Positions 9,685-18,086 of a stretch of DNA of 64,000 bases are shown in pieces (within the stretch, counting starts at the first letter, position 1; each line of letters begins with the position of its first letter). Source of the stretch: Methylophaga muralis (GTDB lineage: Bacteria; Pseudomonadota; Gammaproteobacteria; Nitrosococcales; Methylophagaceae); contig NZ_MCRI01000004.1 of NCBI RefSeq assembly GCF_001720165.1, forward strand, positions 1 through 64,000. Direction: 5' to 3'. The position numbers and the translations under genes are program-made. The notes under the pieces were generated by a model. The model did not search any database, was not told the DNA's origin, and was given only the letters and a program-made list of their open reading frames with translations.

Positions 9685-10050
9685 ATGCGACAACATTTTC
9701 TGATGCTCAGTCTGTTTTGCTTGTTAGGCTGTAGCGAGCAAGCGGATAAAGTTGAAAAAGATAAAACGGATCCTGTTCTACAGTTAAGCCAATGGTGTTT
9801 TGATAACTGGAAAGAACAGCAGTGGACAATGGGGGAATCGGATTTACCCGCCGTAGAAAACCTGGCTTTTAGCGAAGGCATTCGCAAAGTCTGTCGTGCC
9901 AGGGCTGAACTCTACGCCGAAGGTTATGAAATTTACCCGTTTATCACTGATACCATGCAGCGTGAGATCTATGCGTTGGTATTTTCAGCCGACGTCGAAG
10001 ATATTAAATCCCATCTAAAACAGCATCTGCCAAAACTCAAACGCATTTGA
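9685..10050 (+). CDS. Small hypothetical lipoprotein
   Basis: 121 aa. A short hydrophobic start leads to a lipobox-like LLGC with the candidate lipidated Cys at residue 16. The mature part is hydrophilic and has two further Cys residues (about 38 and 70) that could form a disulfide in the periplasm. No family was recognised. It stands between two minus-strand blocks and ends 1 base before the convergent FtsX permease gene. Confidence 0.6.
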   Translation: MRQHFLMLSLFCLLGCSEQADKVEKDKTDPVLQLSQWCFDNWKEQQWTMGESDLPAVENLAFSEGIRKVCRARAELYAEGYEIYPFITDTMQREIYALVFSADVEDIKSHLKQHLPKLKRI

Positions 10051-10051
10051 T

Positions 10052-11290
10052 TTACAGATTCAATTGCTGATGCAGGCCTTGTCGATAGGCACTGATTGCC
10101 GGAATAAGCGCCACAAGAAAACTCGCGATAAGTACTAACGGCAACATAAACAGAAACTCATTGATGATTGATAATCGCGTCAGCAAAATCCCATACTCCT
10201 GCAATAACCAGTCTTTCAGTACATACATACTTAACTGCAAACTGATAAATGCCGTAAAAGCGGCTGCAAGACTAATCAGCATGGCCTCAAGCTGCAGCAA
10301 GGCAAACAAAAATCCTGGTCGATAACCCAACGCACGCAGCACAGATAATTCATGGCGGCGCTCGCGCATGGAAACCAGCAACATATTTGCCATGCCAATC
10401 AAAGCGCCCAGTAACACCAGGGATGCAATCAACAATAATAGCTGCTCCACACTGCTAAGCATTGTCCATAACGACATTAATGTCGCACCTGGCAAAATTG
10501 CCTGTAATGGTTCCTGCCGGTACTCATTGATTTGGCGTTGCAGATTAAAGGTCTGTATCCGCGAATTAAGTCCCAGCATAAATGCGGTAATTGTTTTTGG
10601 CTGCAAATCTGCTAACTCTGGTGTGGCTGTGCCCGGCATTCTCACCCCGCCCTGCCAGTTGAAATGAATGGCTTCAATGCCTTGTAAACTCACATACACT
10701 GATTGATCGACCGGTGTGCCAGTCGGAGCCAGAATACCGGTAATTTTAAACGGATGATCATCATGTTTACTAAAGCTGGTACTGGCAATACCATGTGCCA
10801 GCACAATGGCATCATCTACTTGGTAACCCAGTTGTTTGGCTACTTCTGAGCCAATCACTGCATCAAAATGTTCATCAAACGCTTTGCCATGTTGAAAGGT
10901 AAGCGCTTGTTTATTTCCAAAGCGGAAAAATTCAAAAAAATCGGTGCTGGTACCAACCACCCGATAACCTCGATGCGAATCCCCGAGAGAAATTGGAATA
11001 CTCCATGCTACAGATGGATTGGTCGCAATTTCCTGATAACTCTGCCAGGAAACATTATTGGTTGGCACTCCAATATGGAATACCGAATACAGCAGGAGAT
11101 TCACCTGACCGGTGCGTGCGCCGACAATCAAATCAACGCCAGAAACTGTTTTGCTAAAACTGTCTTTGGCCTGATAACGTATGGTTTCCACACTCAGCAA
11201 CACAAAAATACTCACTGTCATCATCAGCACCGTCAGTAGCACACTGACGCGTCTTGCCAATAAACTTTTCCAGGCCAGTTTAAACAGCAT
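10052..11290 (-). CDS. FtsX/MacB-like ABC permease of the zinc locus
   Basis: Membrane partner of the ATPase encoded just upstream. It has one TM near residues 14-36, a large extracytoplasmic domain, and three C-terminal TM segments from about residue 285 to the end, the standard FtsX/LolC/MacB topology. The frame is open further upstream, but the ATG at 11290 is preferred: it follows AGGAG and starts with the typical MLFKLAWKSLLARR. It overlaps the ATPase gene by 11 bp. Together with DUF3299 and the His-rich DUF2796 protein of the neighbouring operon, it resembles the zinc-regulated zrgABCDE set described in Vibrio cholerae. Role in zinc handling is inferred from family and context. Confidence 0.82.
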   Translation of the reverse strand: MLFKLAWKSLLARRVSVLLTVLMMTVSIFVLLSVETIRYQAKDSFSKTVSGVDLIVGARTGQVNLLLYSVFHIGVPTNNVSWQSYQEIATNPSVAWSIPISLGDSHRGYRVVGTSTDFFEFFRFGNKQALTFQHGKAFDEHFDAVIGSEVAKQLGYQVDDAIVLAHGIASTSFSKHDDHPFKITGILAPTGTPVDQSVYVSLQGIEAIHFNWQGGVRMPGTATPELADLQPKTITAFMLGLNSRIQTFNLQRQINEYRQEPLQAILPGATLMSLWTMLSSVEQLLLLIASLVLLGALIGMANMLLVSMRERRHELSVLRALGYRPGFLFALLQLEAMLISLAAAFTAFISLQLSMYVLKDWLLQEYGILLTRLSIINEFLFMLPLVLIASFLVALIPAISAYRQGLHQQLNL

Positions 11291-11975
11291 GTTTTTCTCC
11301 TGCGACCATAAATGACTGGATATCCAGCTGTCTGGAAAAATGCTGTGCAAGACTGCGATCATGACTGACAAAAATGATTGTCGCTCCAGCCACTTTGACC
11401 TGTTTCAGTAATAGATCTACAAAACTATCGCGGGCATCGCTATCCAGCGCCGAAGTAGGTTCATCAACAATCAATAATTCAGGTTGATTAATCAGAGCGC
11501 GGACAATCGCCACGCGTTGCTGTTGACCGACGCTCAATTGAGATGCAGGTCGTTCAAGCAATTCAATATCCAGTTGCAAGTCGTTCATCAGTTCCAGACT
11601 GCGCTGCTGCAAATACGGTTTATCGTGACTGGAAAAGTGGCTGGCCAGCTTGATATTATCGGCCACGGTTAAATAAGGAATCAGATTAAACCGCTGAAAC
11701 ACCATGCCAATATGACGTGCGCGAAAGGCATCACGTTTTCGATTGCTGAGCTGGTTGAGTGTTACCTCATCCAGTTTGATGCTTCCCTGTTGAGGCAACA
11801 GGATGCCTGCCAGTAGATTTAACAAGGTAGATTTTCCAGAACCAGATGGCCCGTAAACAAACACTGTTTCACCTTTTTCAACCTGCCAGTGAGCTATTTG
11901 CAATAAAGCCTTGTCTGAGTCTGGATGATAACGAAATTGACAGTTTTCGATTTGGATAGCAGGACGATTGGTCAT
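11280..11975 (-). CDS. ABC transporter ATPase, LolD/MacB type
   Basis: 231-aa nucleotide-binding subunit. Walker A is GPSGSGKST (residues 42-50), the signature LSVGQ is at 147-151, Walker B LLIVDEP at 167-173, and the switch His at 205, so it should hydrolyse ATP. It powers the FtsX-like permease that overlaps its 3' end. Members of this class usually drive mechanical work on envelope substrates rather than classic import. A Zur-box-like palindrome lies 47 bp upstream and is shared with the divergent DUF3299 gene, so zinc starvation probably induces both. Confidence 0.88.
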   Translation of the reverse strand: MTNRPAIQIENCQFRYHPDSDKALLQIAHWQVEKGETVFVYGPSGSGKSTLLNLLAGILLPQQGSIKLDEVTLNQLSNRKRDAFRARHIGMVFQRFNLIPYLTVADNIKLASHFSSHDKPYLQQRSLELMNDLQLDIELLERPASQLSVGQQQRVAIVRALINQPELLIVDEPTSALDSDARDSFVDLLLKQVKVAGATIIFVSHDRSLAQHFSRQLDIQSFMVAGEKHAV

Positions 11976-12021
11976 ACGATTACCGGATTGAATAATGGAT
12001 AGTTTTGGTATGCATATTAAT

Positions 12022-12036
12022 TGTTATAACATAACA
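12022..12036. promoter_or_regulatory. Zur-box-like operator between ABC and DUF3299 genes
   Basis: TGTTATAACATAACA matches the enterobacterial Zur core TGTTATA-N-TATAACA at all positions but one. It lies in the divergent intergenic space, so one site could silence both the ATPase-permease pair and the DUF3299 gene while zinc is plentiful. A Zur-type regulator is encoded at 20917-21381. Binding is inferred. Confidence 0.75.
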
Positions 12037-12069
12037 TTTTCGCTCGACTTTTAACCTCTCGGATACACC

Positions 12070-12645
12070 ATGACCGCACTAAAACCTGCAAAGTTCTGGC
12101 TTTATTTCTTAGTATTAATGGGTTTGATATTCACTCAACCGCTGCTTGCCGATAATAAATACCAATCCATTGATTGGGTAGACTTGATGCCAGAGGACGA
12201 TCTGGAAGCACTGATGAATCCGCCCGAATACCTCAGTGAAATAGAAGACGGCTCATTTGAAGATCAAATCAGCAGCCAATTACTCGGCGCACTGGAAAAT
12301 TCTGCAGATGATCGCTACCAGCAGGCATTAACTTCAGCCAAGGTCAAACCTGAATATGATCAACGGCAGATTCGTCTGCCCGGTTTTATGGTTCCGGTTG
12401 AAATGAACGAACAACAACTGGTGACCGAATTCTTTCTGGTGCCGTTTTTCGGAGCCTGTATCCATTATCCTCCGCCACCGCCCAATCAAATTATTTATGT
12501 CACCTCCAAAGATGGCGTTGCCCAACAAAATCTTTATGATCCCTATTGGGTCGAGGGCACGCTAACAACAACCATCACCGAAAATGAAGTGGCAGTTTCA
12601 GCCTATTCGATGAAAGCCGACAACATTGAGTTATATACAGAATAA
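12070..12645 (+). CDS. DUF3299 secreted protein (Zrg-system type)
   Basis: 191 aa with a signal peptide of about 27 residues (hydrophobic core near 9-21, cleavage likely after LLA). The mature domain contains the DUF3299 pattern RLPGFMVPVE, followed by FFLVPFFGACIHYPPPPPNQ. The periplasmic Cys-x-His pair in GACIHYPP may touch metal. Proteins of this family accompany LolD/FtsX transporters in zinc-regulated loci such as zrgABCDE of Vibrio cholerae. It is transcribed away from the ATPase gene across a shared Zur-box-like site and converges with the amidohydrolase gene, 4 bp apart. Confidence 0.8.
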   Translation: MTALKPAKFWLYFLVLMGLIFTQPLLADNKYQSIDWVDLMPEDDLEALMNPPEYLSEIEDGSFEDQISSQLLGALENSADDRYQQALTSAKVKPEYDQRQIRLPGFMVPVEMNEQQLVTEFFLVPFFGACIHYPPPPPNQIIYVTSKDGVAQQNLYDPYWVEGTLTTTITENEVAVSAYSMKADNIELYTE

Positions 12646-12649
12646 ATGA

Positions 12650-14293
12650 TTACAGCCTGATCGCAGAAAAACGCTCAGGCTGGTCAAATAACAAATCCTG
12701 TTGCACCCCATAGTTAGATAAATTCATCGAGTAAAAACGATCAAAGTAGTTTTTAACTGTGGATTCAATTTGTCTATCAAAATGTGGTTTAACGGTCATG
12801 GTCTGACCAAACTGACGCTTCACAAACTCGCCGTTCTCAATAATCAGCTGACCGTTTTTGAAGACCCATTGCGCCTTTCTGAACATCGCCGCTTTATCAT
12901 CCTGCCCCCGATAAACTGCAATATCGGCCAAAGCGCCAGGTTGCAAATGCCCACGGTCATTCAATCCCAGTAATTTGGCCGGGGCCGCCCGCGTCATAAT
13001 GGCAATATCGTATAAGCTGAATTCCTGCTTCAGATCTTTGAGCAGGGTCAACTCCATGATCTCTGGATCCAGTTCTGCCAGACAGGCCATACGAAAATCA
13101 TAGTCCATCAATAGATGCAATAAATCCGGGTAACGGGTAAACGGTGCACCATTGGGATGATCAGTAGTAAAAAACAAACGCCAGGGATCGCCGGACAACA
13201 GGAATATCTCCAGACCAATCGCCCACTGCAGACCATTTACAAAACTGGCCTTTTTGTATTGATAAGGCACGATGCCGCCACTGCCTTCGTCTTCAGCATG
13301 CCACATCACCCATTTATGCGGGCTGGCATCGCCACGACGGGAGAACTGAGCGATGATATCGCCAGACATGGTGACTGTTTGGCCAAATAACACCTGCCCG
13401 ACGTCCATAGTGATATTGGGGTGGCGATTAAATGCTTCCATCAACTGAGCAGCAGCTGAAGAAAAACCTCGAGTGCCTTCGGCTCCATAGCCATAAAACT
13501 GCACATGTGCCAGATGCATCGGCAAGCCTTGAGCGGCTTCCATGGTATCAATGGCGGTTTGTACATTGCCGGGAACACCAAGATTATTACAATGCACATG
13601 TACTGGGTGCGGAATACCCAATTGATGCACGGCGGTCTGCAATGAAGTTAATAAGCGCCGTGAGCTGATGCCATAATCCGGTACTTCATCATCCAGACCA
13701 AACTGTTCAACCCCGGCTTTAAACGCCTGTGAACCACCGGCATTAATCACTTTCAATCCTAATGCCTGGGTGGTATTAATCGTCCAGCTGACATAGTCAT
13801 TAATCTGATCCTGGGAAGCACCACTTCGCAACATGGATACCAGCAAATCATCACTACCCAGAATCGCCAGCGCAGCCGTATCGATGATGGGAATATCTGC
13901 CATTTCTCGATGCACCTGTGGCGCATTGACCGGCAACATCGCTGGTTCCACCACCATGCTGTAACCCATTTCAGTGTAGCGATAGCCGGTTTCAAAACTC
14001 GACCAGCGGGCATTATAAAACGGCAGGTTTTCCTGTCTTTGCAGATGATTTCGATGTTGATCCGGCAGTAATAAACGTGCGGTATTTACGTTACCCCCTG
14101 CAATATGGCTGTGGATATCAACACCGCCCGCCATGGTAATGGCCCCATTTAAATCATAGGTAATAGCCGAATCTTTATCACTGATGTTTTTCGGGTCAAC
14201 GATTCGATCATCACGGATCCACAGATCCATGAGTTCCCCATTGAGTTTTTGTACTGGGTCATATACGCGAGCGTTTTTAAGACGGGTTAGCAT
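12650..14293 (-). CDS. Formylmethanofuran dehydrogenase subunit A homologue (FhcA/FwdA-like amidohydrolase)
   Basis: 547-aa metallo-amidohydrolase, the size of FhcA of methylotrophs. In the Fhc complex, subunit A interconverts formate and formyl-methanofuran at a dizinc centre. The expected ligands can be placed: HxH at H61/H63 (DIHSHIAGG), the probable carboxylated Lys at K181, His in PVHVHCN (H232/H234), H260/H263, and Asp378 in TTDHPNGAPF. The enzyme therefore looks intact. No fhcB, C or D genes are here. Instead it is the last gene of a six-gene zinc-locus operon and its 5' end overlaps a CobW GTPase gene by 17 bp. Inference: a zinc-starvation isoform of FhcA, possibly loaded by that GTPase. 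It could also be a stand-alone amidohydrolase with another substrate. Confidence 0.85.
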   Translation of the reverse strand: MLTRLKNARVYDPVQKLNGELMDLWIRDDRIVDPKNISDKDSAITYDLNGAITMAGGVDIHSHIAGGNVNTARLLLPDQHRNHLQRQENLPFYNARWSSFETGYRYTEMGYSMVVEPAMLPVNAPQVHREMADIPIIDTAALAILGSDDLLVSMLRSGASQDQINDYVSWTINTTQALGLKVINAGGSQAFKAGVEQFGLDDEVPDYGISSRRLLTSLQTAVHQLGIPHPVHVHCNNLGVPGNVQTAIDTMEAAQGLPMHLAHVQFYGYGAEGTRGFSSAAAQLMEAFNRHPNITMDVGQVLFGQTVTMSGDIIAQFSRRGDASPHKWVMWHAEDEGSGGIVPYQYKKASFVNGLQWAIGLEIFLLSGDPWRLFFTTDHPNGAPFTRYPDLLHLLMDYDFRMACLAELDPEIMELTLLKDLKQEFSLYDIAIMTRAAPAKLLGLNDRGHLQPGALADIAVYRGQDDKAAMFRKAQWVFKNGQLIIENGEFVKRQFGQTMTVKPHFDRQIESTVKNYFDRFYSMNLSNYGVQQDLLFDQPERFSAIRL

Positions 14294-15308
14294 GATTTAT
14301 CCCACATATTTGGAGTAGTTGATTTTCCATTATTTTTGCATCAAGCGGCTTGTCGGTGATGAACTCAATACGGCTTTCCACAGCCTGACCGGGCAGTCTT
14401 TTAATCATCAAGTTGTTATCAGCTTGATTGATAGCAACAAAGCCTTCGCTGGTTCGAAAAACAGCTTTAAGCCGCACCTGTTTAAATTGCTCCAGCCACT
14501 TCATCAGCGGTTGGTAATCAAAACAAAATGTTGATTTGAACCGCCAACCATAGCTATACCAGCCACTCAACTTTTGTGCCGCCGCCAGGTAGCCACAATC
14601 TGGAATAAGCTGTTCTTCGCTATCAACATTAAAAACCGCTGGTTGTTCATGCCAGATGGCCTGATTAAATTTAGCTTTTGGCTTTAACCATTCAGGATTA
14701 ATTTTTGCATCTTGAGTAACCTGTAATGGTAGTTCCTGAAGATGCATTTCATCCAGGTAAGCAGTTAAAGCATCAATTTCAATCTGACCATACATATCAG
14801 CCTTGTTCGCCACGATCAGATCGGCGATCTGTAACTGCTGCTGAAAAGTCTCATGTTCTCGATATTTCGCATCAGCCATATGACGTGCATCAACCAATGT
14901 CAGCGTGGCGCGTAAATCAATGATCGATTGATAAAAGTCTCCTGACAGCACGGCGATCACTTCTTCCGGATGCCCCAACCCACTGGGTTCAATCAATAAT
15001 CTGTCGGGTTTAGCTTTACCAATAAGCTGATTGAGTGCCACCTTCATCGGCAAACCAGCAGCACAGCACATACAGCCCCCGGGTACTTCGCGAATCGTGA
15101 CCTCACCTAAAGAGTGCTCATCGGTTTGCAGTAACTGACTATCTATTCCCACTTTGCCAAACTCATTAATCAAAACCGCCCAGCGTTCATTTGCCGGTTT
15201 AGTATTCAAAAGATGCTGAATGGCCGTGGTTTTACCGACACCGAGAAAACCAGTAATCACATTGGTCGGTATCGCTTTTTGAAACAGCTTAAAGGTTTGT
15301 TCAGCCAC
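14277..15308 (-). CDS. CobW/COG0523 GTPase (putative metallochaperone)
   Basis: 343 aa. G-domain Walker A is GFLGVGKTT (residues 20-28) and the family metal-binding CxCC motif is C79-M-C81-C82. A shorter CobW-C-like region follows. COG0523 proteins bind Zn or Co tightly and deliver metal to client enzymes in a GTP-dependent way; several are Zur-regulated. The start is a GTG overlapping the end of the preceding permease gene (8 bp), and the 3' end overlaps the FhcA-like gene by 17 bp. That tight coupling makes the amidohydrolase the most likely client, an inference from gene order. It differs from the second CobW protein at 22637-23848. Confidence 0.88.
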   Translation of the reverse strand: MAEQTFKLFQKAIPTNVITGFLGVGKTTAIQHLLNTKPANERWAVLINEFGKVGIDSQLLQTDEHSLGEVTIREVPGGCMCCAAGLPMKVALNQLIGKAKPDRLLIEPSGLGHPEEVIAVLSGDFYQSIIDLRATLTLVDARHMADAKYREHETFQQQLQIADLIVANKADMYGQIEIDALTAYLDEMHLQELPLQVTQDAKINPEWLKPKAKFNQAIWHEQPAVFNVDSEEQLIPDCGYLAAAQKLSGWYSYGWRFKSTFCFDYQPLMKWLEQFKQVRLKAVFRTSEGFVAINQADNNLMIKRLPGQAVESRIEFITDKPLDAKIMENQLLQICGINHANPS

Positions 15309-16665
15309 GATTTCGGCGAGTTTGCAGCATAATTAATCCAACAAAAAACAAGCCTATCAACACCAAATTAATTAAGCTTTTTAACGTATGGCTTTGCATT
15401 ACGGGCTGATATTCAAATACAGGAATATTAGCGAAATCAGTCTCGGTAAACGGCTTGTCGAAAAAATAGAAGTTAAAGAAATATTCGCGCAATTGCTGGT
15501 GATAATCACCAATCTGATCCAGAAATGCCTGACTTGCCAACATATCGGTATCGGCGAAATGATTCATGCTGTATTGCAAACGCATCAACGGCGATAACCA
15601 GGCAACTTGATTACCAATTTGGTATGAATTAACGCGACTCTCACGAAACTGCGCTACAGCGTCCGCCACAATCACATCGCTCATATGCTGCATCGCATAA
15701 TACCAACGCCAGTCAAATGGTTGTTGCAATATCGGCTCGGTAGTCTGCCACTGTGGATAATCTTGCAGATAGGCATCAAAATCCGCTTGTTTATCTTTAT
15801 CCCAGCTGCCATGCATATATTCACGCTGATCAAACAGCATTGAGACATGCTCCGCGGGTTGCTGTTGTTGTGTTTGATACAGATAAGCCAAACCTGGCAA
15901 TACAAAAGCAAACACAATCCACAGGCTGATAAATAACAAACTGTTAAAGATAGCAGTACGTTGCAGACTGATAATCCAGCCGGTAATCAAAAACCAGCAG
16001 AGTTGGTAGGTTAACAATACCGCTGCAATCTGCCACCATAAGCCATCTAAGCTGATATCCGTCAGTACAACCGCTGCAAGCAATATCACTATATTAACGA
16101 CTGCCAGCAAGCCTGCAGCAATGAGCATTTTTTTAGTTAATAACAGTCCGCTATTAGCCACCTGGGAGGCCAATAACGACCAGCGTCCGCTGGCCTTCTC
16201 TTCTGCAAGCAGATTTAAACTTAAGGCAGCGATTAATAACGGCATCAGGTAAATCCAGATAAAACTTAAGTCCAGCTTACCAATCGGCATAGCAGCAATA
16301 TTGCCAGTCGCCGTATTGCTTAATTGGCTTTGCAAACCTAATAAACGAACTCTTGTGTGGCTGGCCGCTTCGCTTCGTTCACCATGTATCAATGCCGACC
16401 AGGCAGAAGGTTTTTGCCAGACAGGATGAAACTGGTAATAACTCATATAACCCGAGTCGTATGGAGCTAACGGAGCATCCTTCTTATAGTCTGCCAATTC
16501 GGCTTGGTAATTTGCTTCGCTGATAGCCCGCTGTTGATATTCACGTTGTAGTCCTATCTGGCCCCAGATAATGGCTAATAAAGCTGCTAGAAGATAAGCT
16601 GCCATCAGCCATTTAAAGAGCTTGTTCTGCCATAACAAGCGTAATTCAAATTGAATAAATCTCAC
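15301..16665 (-). CDS. ABC-2 type permease (DUF3526-like), second of pair
   Basis: 454 aa with one N-terminal TM (about residues 18-38), a large extracytoplasmic loop (40-140), a cluster of TM segments at about 145-275, a second soluble loop and a final TM near 430-448. This is the layout of Nos/Gld-type ABC-2 permeases with a DUF3526-like domain. It starts with GTG immediately after the stop of the first permease gene and likely forms a heterodimer with it, driven by the ATPase at 20097. Placement behind a TonB receptor and a Zur-box-like site implies a metal-related role, but direction and substrate are not deducible. Confidence 0.78.
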   Translation of the reverse strand: MRFIQFELRLLWQNKLFKWLMAAYLLAALLAIIWGQIGLQREYQQRAISEANYQAELADYKKDAPLAPYDSGYMSYYQFHPVWQKPSAWSALIHGERSEAASHTRVRLLGLQSQLSNTATGNIAAMPIGKLDLSFIWIYLMPLLIAALSLNLLAEEKASGRWSLLASQVANSGLLLTKKMLIAAGLLAVVNIVILLAAVVLTDISLDGLWWQIAAVLLTYQLCWFLITGWIISLQRTAIFNSLLFISLWIVFAFVLPGLAYLYQTQQQQPAEHVSMLFDQREYMHGSWDKDKQADFDAYLQDYPQWQTTEPILQQPFDWRWYYAMQHMSDVIVADAVAQFRESRVNSYQIGNQVAWLSPLMRLQYSMNHFADTDMLASQAFLDQIGDYHQQLREYFFNFYFFDKPFTETDFANIPVFEYQPVMQSHTLKSLINLVLIGLFFVGLIMLQTRRNRG

Positions 16666-18084
16666 CTAATCAACCTCGTTCCGACTGCGGGAAAGTAACA
16701 ACACACCGATGAATAACCACCCCAGTAATATTAATAAAGGTAGGTAAATCAAATTCAGTTCGTCCTGCAAGGTAGGAGATTGATAATCAAATTGCTGCAG
16801 ATTTGCCAAATGCTCATTCGAGACTTTTTGTTCACGGTCATGGGCATGGTCGATTTGTTCTGCATGCATCTGATTCAGCTGCTTGATGAAATTAAAGCGA
16901 AATTGCTCCGCAGCGTTTTCATAATGCAAAAAACTACCTGCATTGGTCGCCGCGAAAATAGACGATAACTTGTTGGCTAATAAATAGGGTGAAAACCACG
17001 CTACATGACTGACCAGTTGATTTTGCTGTTCAGCGATTTGCATCAGTTTTTCATATTGTTGGGTAAAGACTTCACTGGTAATGCGCTCGCCCTCCTGCAT
17101 CACTACACCGCGCCAGTTTACCGGAAGATCTTCAACACGCGAGACGCCATATTCTGCTAACACTTTTTCACGAAACTCGGTGAAATGTGGATCGTCAGGG
17201 TTATGCGAATCTCCCACTTTGGCAATTTCCTGTGCAGTTTGAATATCAAATACCGCACGATCCGGCATCGGATATTGCATCTCTGCCACAGTGTTAGCCA
17301 TTTTAGGCATCACAATAACTGTCAATAACCAGAACAGTAACAATGCTGAAAGGCTTTGCTGATTAGTGCGGCACCAGTTAGAGAACAACACCACTGTGAC
17401 GGTCCATAAAAGACAGTAGAACAAATACAAAACAAACATTAGCCCCATACGTAATACATCGCTGCCATGCACATGCGATAACAGCATAAATCCAATAGCA
17501 ATGGCGAAAATCACTAACAGAAAAATCAGCGATATCGCAAGGTAGGCCAGTGTTTTGCCAAATAACAGTTGTTTTACACTGATACCTTGGGAGACCAACT
17601 GTCGTAATGTGCCTTGTCCGCGTTCACCGCTCACACTATTAAACGCTAAAGCGATCAACACCAATGGCCAGATAACCAAAATAATGGTCGCTCCTGACAA
17701 ATAGCCAAGCCCCATATAGGCCGTGCTGCTGACATATTGTTTAAAGCTACTGCTGTTTTGCCGATGCGCTTCCAAAAACAAGGCATTACCGACAAACGGA
17801 TTCACGCCGCTATCAATAAAGCTAAGCGGTGAGATGATACGAAATACCATCGTGCCGTAATGTGCAGCACGATGGGGATGTCGATCTGGCTGGGCTTCCC
17901 ATTTGGCATCATTCTGCTGCTGCCAAATGGTTTGCGCCTCAATAAAATCCTGCTGCTGTTGCCAATGGGAAAACGCAATTAATGACGTTAACACCAATAA
18001 CAATGGCAACAGGATTTTCAGGGTCTGACTCCGCCATTGGGTGATCAACTCATGACGAGCAATTTCAATAATGGTTTTCATCAT
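16666..18084 (-). CDS. ABC-2 type permease (DUF3526-like), first of pair
   Basis: 472 aa with the same architecture as its neighbour: N-terminal TM near residues 22-42, a periplasmic loop to about 125, a group of TM helices at about 130-270, a long soluble segment and a C-terminal TM at about 448-467. A phrase typical of these permeases, SGERGQGTLRQLVSQ, lies near residues 152-166. The soluble part holds several His residues. The gene begins 3 bp after the TonB receptor stop. It probably pairs with the next permease. Confidence 0.78.
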   Translation of the reverse strand: MMKTIIEIARHELITQWRSQTLKILLPLLLVLTSLIAFSHWQQQQDFIEAQTIWQQQNDAKWEAQPDRHPHRAAHYGTMVFRIISPLSFIDSGVNPFVGNALFLEAHRQNSSSFKQYVSSTAYMGLGYLSGATIILVIWPLVLIALAFNSVSGERGQGTLRQLVSQGISVKQLLFGKTLAYLAISLIFLLVIFAIAIGFMLLSHVHGSDVLRMGLMFVLYLFYCLLWTVTVVLFSNWCRTNQQSLSALLLFWLLTVIVMPKMANTVAEMQYPMPDRAVFDIQTAQEIAKVGDSHNPDDPHFTEFREKVLAEYGVSRVEDLPVNWRGVVMQEGERITSEVFTQQYEKLMQIAEQQNQLVSHVAWFSPYLLANKLSSIFAATNAGSFLHYENAAEQFRFNFIKQLNQMHAEQIDHAHDREQKVSNEHLANLQQFDYQSPTLQDELNLIYLPLLILLGWLFIGVLLLSRSRNEVD

Positions 18085-18086
18085 GA

